Below are positions 6,650 through 9,414 of a stretch of 9,414 bases of DNA, piece after piece. The notes below the pieces were generated by a model. It was given only the letters and a program-made list of their open reading frames with translations. It had not been told where the DNA came from and did no database searches. The translations under genes were made by a program, and so were the position numbers. How positions within the stretch are numbered: the first letter of the stretch is position 1; each line of letters starts with the position of its first letter. Origin of the DNA: Rhodanobacter sp. UBA5168 (GTDB lineage Bacteria; Pseudomonadota; Gammaproteobacteria; Xanthomonadales; Rhodanobacteraceae); assembly GCA_002413455.1 (NCBI GenBank), contig DHXA01000269.1, positions 1,143-10,556 of the forward strand, given 5' to 3'.

Positions 6650-7903
6650 TCAGTCCTGCGCGCGCTTGCCGGCGGCCGCGGTGGCCAGCGCGGTCTGCGC
6701 GTCGTTGTTCAAAGGCGGCGCGGCCGGGCCGGCGTCGACCAGTGCCTTGTCGCCGGCATCGAGTCGGTACTGCATGGCCACCTTCTGCGGGTTGACCTCG
6801 GCGCCGGGACGTACGCGCTGCAGGCCGTTGACGATCACCACGTCGCTGGCGTCCAGGCCACTTTCAATCACGCGCAGGCCATGGAACAGCGCACCGGTGT
6901 CGACCTTGCGGTACTGCACCTTGCGGTCCTTGCCGACCACGTAGACGAACTGGTTGCCGAGATCGGTGCCGATCGCGCGGTCGTCCACCAGCACGCGCGA
7001 CCTGGCCTGGCCGCTCTGCAGTTGCACGCGGGCATACAGGCCGGGCGTGTACAGGCCGTCGGCGTTGTCGAACACCGCGCGCAGACGCATCGTGCCGGAG
7101 CCGGTGTGCAGCTGGTTGTCGACGAAGTCCAGGCGGCCCTCATGCGGATGGCCGGGTTCGTCGGCCAGCCCCATCGCCGCCTCGATCCGGGCGCTGCGCC
7201 CGGCCTTCGCTGCACCGCTGCGCAGGTGATCGAGCTTGAGCCAGGTCTGTTCGTCCACGTCGAAATAGACGTAGACCGGATTGACCGAGACCACGCTGGT
7301 CAACACGTCGCTGCTGGTGACCAGGTTGCCCGGAGTGACGCGGGCATTGCTCACGCGGCCCTCGATCGGCGAGCGCACCTGGGTGAAATCCAGGTTCAGC
7401 CGTGCGGCGGCCAGTGCGGCGGTGGCCGCACCCAGCTGCGCCCGTGCGCTTTGGGCGGTGGTCGCCTGGCGGTCGGCCTCCTGTTGCGCGATCGCATGCT
7501 GGGCCAGCAGCATCGCGGCGCGGCGCTGGTTGGTTTCGGCCAGGCTCAGTTCGGCGCGGGCCTGCGCCTGGTTGGCACTCAACCGGTCGACCTCGGCCTG
7601 GTACGGACGGGCATCGAGCTGGAACAGCACGTCGCCCTTGTGCACCAGCGCGCCTTCCTGAAAATGCACCGATTCGACGAAACCGCCGACCCGCGGCTGC
7701 ACCTGCACGGTATTGACCGCCTGCAGCCGGCCGGTGAATTCGGCGCTGTCGCTGACCTTGCGGCTGAGCGCCTGCGCCACGGTGACTTCGGGCGGCGCAC
7801 CACCGGCGGCGGTCTGCGCCTGGCTGTTGTTGCCGTGCAGCAGCACCCAGCTGCCCAACGCACCGGCAGCGATCAGAGGGGCCAGCATCCATTGTTTTTT
7901 CAT
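6650..7903 (-). CDS. RND efflux periplasmic adaptor (membrane fusion protein), MexE-like
   Basis: Role: periplasmic adaptor that joins the RND transporter to the outer-membrane channel. Seen (417 aa): an N-terminal hydrophobic stretch (about 7-22), then the first lipoyl half (67-97, VQVQPRVGGFVESVHFQEG and onward, ending FQLD), an Ala/Gln-rich alpha-helical hairpin (about 100-165), and the second lipoyl half (LDFTQVRSPIEGRVSNARVT, 171-190). A beta-barrel follows (about 205-300, with YVYFDVDEQTWL) and a membrane-proximal domain (about 305-380, with VLVDDRAIGTD and VVIVNGLQRVRPGAEV). No Cys occurs near the N-terminus, so unlike AcrA and MexA it is not a lipoprotein; it is either cleaved near SQAQTA or held by an uncleaved anchor. 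GGGAG lies 6 nt before the ATG. It is the first gene of the operon, read divergently from the LysR gene. Confidence 0.95.
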   Translation of the reverse strand: MKKQWMLAPLIAAGALGSWVLLHGNNSQAQTAAGGAPPEVTVAQALSRKVSDSAEFTGRLQAVNTVQVQPRVGGFVESVHFQEGALVHKGDVLFQLDARPYQAEVDRLSANQAQARAELSLAETNQRRAAMLLAQHAIAQQEADRQATTAQSARAQLGAATAALAAARLNLDFTQVRSPIEGRVSNARVTPGNLVTSSDVLTSVVSVNPVYVYFDVDEQTWLKLDHLRSGAAKAGRSARIEAAMGLADEPGHPHEGRLDFVDNQLHTGSGTMRLRAVFDNADGLYTPGLYARVQLQSGQARSRVLVDDRAIGTDLGNQFVYVVGKDRKVQYRKVDTGALFHGLRVIESGLDASDVVIVNGLQRVRPGAEVNPQKVAMQYRLDAGDKALVDAGPAAPPLNNDAQTALATAAAGKRAQD

Positions 7904-7926
7904 CTCGCGCTCCCAGAACCTTGGTA

Positions 7927-7947
7927 GCCGGACGCAGGTCGTCCGGC
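7927..7947 (-). promoter_or_regulatory. Hairpin in the predicted leader of the efflux mRNA
   Basis: GCCGGACG-CAGGT-CGTCCGGC is a perfect inverted repeat with 8-bp arms and a 5-nt loop. It ends 23 nt before the adaptor ATG and about 12 nt before its GGGAG ribosome-binding site. If transcription starts upstream (around 7950 or beyond) it would form a stable 5'-UTR stem that could affect translation or RNA stability. A protein-binding site is the alternative. No T-tract follows it, so it is not an ordinary terminator. Confidence 0.4.
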
Positions 7948-8008
7948 GAAGGGTCGAGAGAATAGGTGTACTTCGCGGTATAGAAAATCCGTTTCTTGCG
8001 CATTACAC

Positions 8009-8027
8009 TCGTGAGCCGCAGTCACGA
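8009..8027. promoter_or_regulatory. Putative LysR-type operator (T-N11-A inverted repeat)
   Basis: TCGTGA-GCCGCAG-TCACGA is a perfect inverted repeat with 6-bp arms. Its inner part, TGAGCCGCAGTCA, fits the LysR consensus T-N11-A with dyad symmetry. It ends 20 bp before the LysR start codon and begins about 105 bp from the adaptor start codon. That placement suits repression of the LysR gene and activation of the efflux operon from a distal recognition site. Binding is inferred from position and symmetry only. Confidence 0.55.
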
Positions 8028-8047
8028 ATCGACGAGGAATTGAAACA

Positions 8048-9019
8048 ATGGAAGACTTTTCCGCAATTTCGACCTTCGTCCGCGTGGTCGAAGCCAAGAG
8101 TTTCGCCGCCGCGGCGGCCCAGCTGGGCATGACCCCATCCGGCGTCAGCCGCGCGGTGGCGCGGCTGGAAACCCAGCTTGGCGCGCGCCTGCTGTTCCGC
8201 TCGACCCGCTCGCTGCGGCTCACCGACGACGGCGCCTCGTTCCATGCCCGCTGCAAGGAGATCCTCGCCGACTTGGCCGAGGCCACCGAGGCGCTCAACT
8301 TCTCCCACCGCAAGCCCACCGGCAAGCTGCGCGTGGGCATTTCGCTGTCGGTGGGCCGCGCGGCGGTGATCCCGCGGCTGACCGAGTTCGAGCAGCGCTA
8401 CCCGGACATCCGGCTGGAATTGTCGATGAGCGACACGCCGATGGATCTCAATGGCGAAGGGCTCGACTGCGCGATCCGGGTCGGCCAGCTGGAGGACTCC
8501 AGCCTGATCGCCCGCAAGATCGGCTACCTCAGCAACGTGGTGTGCGCCTCGCCGGAGTATCTGCGCAAGTACGGCGCGCCACGCAGCATCGAGGACCTGA
8601 AGGACCATCGCTGCATCAACTACGTCTACCCGAACGGCCGTCCGCGCCAGTGGCAGTTCGACACGCCGGGCGGACAGGTGAGCGTGGACATCGATGCGCA
8701 CATGCTGATCAACGACGGCGAGTCGGTGCTGCAGGCGGTGGCGGCGGGTCTCGGCATCACCCAGGTGCCGCGCATGCTGGCCGCGTGCCTGCTGGAGAAG
8801 GGCATGCTCGAACTGGTGATGACCGACACCACCTCGACCGGCAAGCCGGTGTGGATCGTCTACCCGCAGAAGAAGCACCTGTCGGCCCGCGTGCAGGCCT
8901 TCATCGAATGGGTGCGCGAACTGTTCGACCGCACCAACCAGCCAGGTCAGTGCGCGGTCGGCGCACAGAAGGCCATGCCGAAACCGGTGCGCGAAGAGGC
9001 ACTGGCTGAAGTGGTGTAG
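8048..9019 (+). CDS. LysR-type transcriptional regulator (CrgA/DmlR-like), likely regulator of the efflux operon
   Basis: Role: DNA-binding regulator that responds to a small effector. Seen (323 aa): an N-terminal winged helix-turn-helix (about 4-63) reads SFAAAAAQLGMTPSGVSRAV (18-37), then RLETQLGARLLFRSTRSLRL (39-58), the LysR family pattern. A linker helix and a periplasmic-binding-protein-like effector domain follow (about 90-292). That domain contains GKLRVGISLSVGR (92-104), DCAIRVGQLEDSSLIARKIG (140-159) and VWIVYPQKKHLSARVQAFIE (268-287), typical of the CrgA/DmlR subgroup. About 25 residues beyond the fold form a non-conserved tail. GAGGA lies 9 nt before the ATG. Context: divergent from the pump operon, as SmeRv is from smeU1VWU2X; MexT and BpeT are the regulators of other MexF-type pumps. 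Family certain, target inferred from position, effector unknown. Confidence 0.95.
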   Translation: MEDFSAISTFVRVVEAKSFAAAAAQLGMTPSGVSRAVARLETQLGARLLFRSTRSLRLTDDGASFHARCKEILADLAEATEALNFSHRKPTGKLRVGISLSVGRAAVIPRLTEFEQRYPDIRLELSMSDTPMDLNGEGLDCAIRVGQLEDSSLIARKIGYLSNVVCASPEYLRKYGAPRSIEDLKDHRCINYVYPNGRPRQWQFDTPGGQVSVDIDAHMLINDGESVLQAVAAGLGITQVPRMLAACLLEKGMLELVMTDTTSTGKPVWIVYPQKKHLSARVQAFIEWVRELFDRTNQPGQCAVGAQKAMPKPVREEALAEVV

Positions 9020-9027
9020 ACACCCAT

Positions 9028-9055
9028 CGCCGCGGCCGGACGTTCGGCCGCGGCG
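9028..9055. terminator. GC-rich hairpin between convergent LysR and uppP genes
   Basis: Perfect inverted repeat with 11-bp arms: CGCCGCGGCCG (9028-9038), loop GACGTT, CGGCCGCGGCG (9045-9055). It lies 8 nt after the LysR stop and 3 nt before the uppP stop, so it can fold in both transcripts. There is no T-tract on either side, so it is a weak or atypical intrinsic terminator, or an mRNA 3'-end protecting stem. Confidence 0.5.
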
Positions 9056-9058
9056 GAC

Positions 9059-9414
9059 TCAGCCGCCGGTGGGTACCAGCAGCAGCAAGGCCACGCCGAA
9101 CGCGATGCGATAGACCGCGAACGGCGTGAAGCGGTGCGTGCGGATATAGCCGAGCAACCACTTCACCGCGATGAATGCCATGATCGCCGAGACCACGAAG
9201 CCCACCACCAAGGCGGTCCAGTCCTCGTGCGCGGCGCCGCCGCCCTTCACCACCTTCAGCAACTCATAGCCGGTCGCCGCGTACATGGTCGGGATGCCGA
9301 CCAGGAAGGCGAACTCGGTGGCCGCGGCGCGATTGCTGGTGCCGGCCAGCATGGCCGCAAAGATCGTGGCGGCCGAGCGCGAGGTGCCCGGGAAAATGCC
9401 GGCGATCATCTGCG
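9059..9414 (-). CDS. uppP: Undecaprenyl-diphosphatase (UppP/BacA family), C-terminal part (5' end outside window)
   Basis: Role: integral membrane phosphatase that converts undecaprenyl diphosphate to the monophosphate, recycling the lipid carrier for peptidoglycan and other envelope polymers; it also gives bacitracin resistance. Seen: about 117 codons, read in from the edge, starting at the second signature region as QMIAGIFPGTSRSAATIF. Known: the PGxSRSG loop carries the catalytic Ser/Arg pair of the family; both are kept here, while the last Gly of the motif is Ala. Downstream are hydrophobic helices matching the family end: TEFAFLVGIPTMYAATGYEL, then VVGFVVSAIMAFIAVKWLLG, and FTPFAVYRIAFGVALLLLVP near the C-terminus. 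The missing part should hold the first signature with catalytic Glu residues. It is convergent with the LysR gene and unrelated to the pump operon. BacA family certain; the PGTSRSA form is shared with a known uppP subgroup (from memory). Confidence 0.93.
   Translation of the reverse strand, partial: QMIAGIFPGTSRSAATIFAAMLAGTSNRAAATEFAFLVGIPTMYAATGYELLKVVKGGGAAHEDWTALVVGFVVSAIMAFIAVKWLLGYIRTHRFTPFAVYRIAFGVALLLLVPTGG

Larger units (their letters stand above)
7904..8047. promoter_or_regulatory. Divergent control region between efflux operon and LysR gene
   Basis: A 144-bp gap with gene starts facing outward, less GC-rich in its middle (about 7955-8010) than the surrounding genes, as expected for promoters. 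It holds the inverted repeat at 8009-8027 and the hairpin at 7927-7947. On the minus strand a weak TTTTCT...TATTCT pair (17-nt spacer, about 7986 to 7958) could serve the efflux operon. No convincing hexamer pair was found for the LysR gene. LysR regulators typically bind such a shared region, repress their own gene and, with a ligand, activate the divergent operon. Confidence 0.6.

Noticed and set aside
3451..6795. Open frame of 1114 codons on the plus strand, antisense to the RND transporter
   Set aside because: The translation is dominated by His, Arg, Gln, Asp and Gly with no domain or membrane pattern. It is what GC-rich codon bias produces opposite a long real gene; the minus-strand frame is an unmistakable complete transporter.
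6506..7927. Plus-strand frame of 473 codons opposite the adaptor gene
   Set aside because: Antisense shadow; the adaptor's lipoyl and hairpin domains on the minus strand are clear.
8003..8878. Minus-strand frame of 291 codons opposite the LysR gene
   Set aside because: His/Arg/Ala-rich shadow of the LysR gene with no recognisable domain; it would also start inside the regulator.
9401..9409. The ATG at 9409 as the true start of a small membrane protein
   Set aside because: The frame continues upstream to the window edge and the sequence around it is the middle of UppP (second signature PGTSRS), so this is an internal Met.
1..9414. Possible novel defence system, mobile island or phage segment
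   Set aside because: No integrase, transposase, toxin-antitoxin pair, nuclease or repeat array is seen, and all genes have ordinary household or efflux families with uniform composition.

Overview
The window is GC-rich Gram-negative chromosome: an outer-membrane efflux lipoprotein, a tripartite RND pump and an inner-membrane UppP enzyme are all encoded. Gene content, base composition and the style of the LysR and SDR proteins suggest a gammaproteobacterium of the Xanthomonadales (Rhodanobacter/Dyella/Stenotrophomonas-like). That placement is an inference from resemblance, not a computed assignment.

Left flank (1-1259). The window opens inside a minus-strand gene whose first 70 codons encode a signal peptide and the start of a PD40/TolB-like beta-propeller. 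A 371-bp gap separates it from a divergent plus-strand gene for a small exported NTF2-fold (DUF4440/SnoaL-like) protein. That gene and the efflux operon converge on a short gap holding a perfect 12-bp-arm palindrome of ATTCCC-N8-GGGAAT type.

Centre (1260-7903). One tightly packed minus-strand operon, in transcription order: periplasmic adaptor (MFP), MexF-type RND transporter, NodT/OprM-type outer-membrane lipoprotein, and a classical short-chain dehydrogenase/reductase (SDR). The junctions are a 10-nt gap, a TGATG overlap and an ATGA overlap, so the SDR is part of the pump operon. The first three products should assemble into a complete inner-membrane-to-outside drug efflux pump. The closest known layouts are MexEF-OprN, BpeEF-OprC and especially SmeU1-V-W-U2-X of Stenotrophomonas, which also carries SDR genes and a divergent LysR regulator.

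Regulator (7904-9019). A CrgA/DmlR-type LysR gene is divergent from the operon. The 144-bp shared control region contains a perfect inverted repeat with a T-N11-A core, a good LysR operator candidate, and a separate 8-bp-arm hairpin in the predicted leader of the adaptor mRNA.

Right flank (9020-9414). The LysR gene converges on the 3' part of an uppP (undecaprenyl-diphosphatase) gene, with a perfect 11-bp-arm GC hairpin between the two stop codons.

No RNA gene, insertion sequence, CRISPR array or phage gene was seen. The pump locus belongs to a known class. The points most worth checking are the translationally coupled SDR with an altered active-site position, the operator palindrome and the dispersed-repeat-like palindrome.
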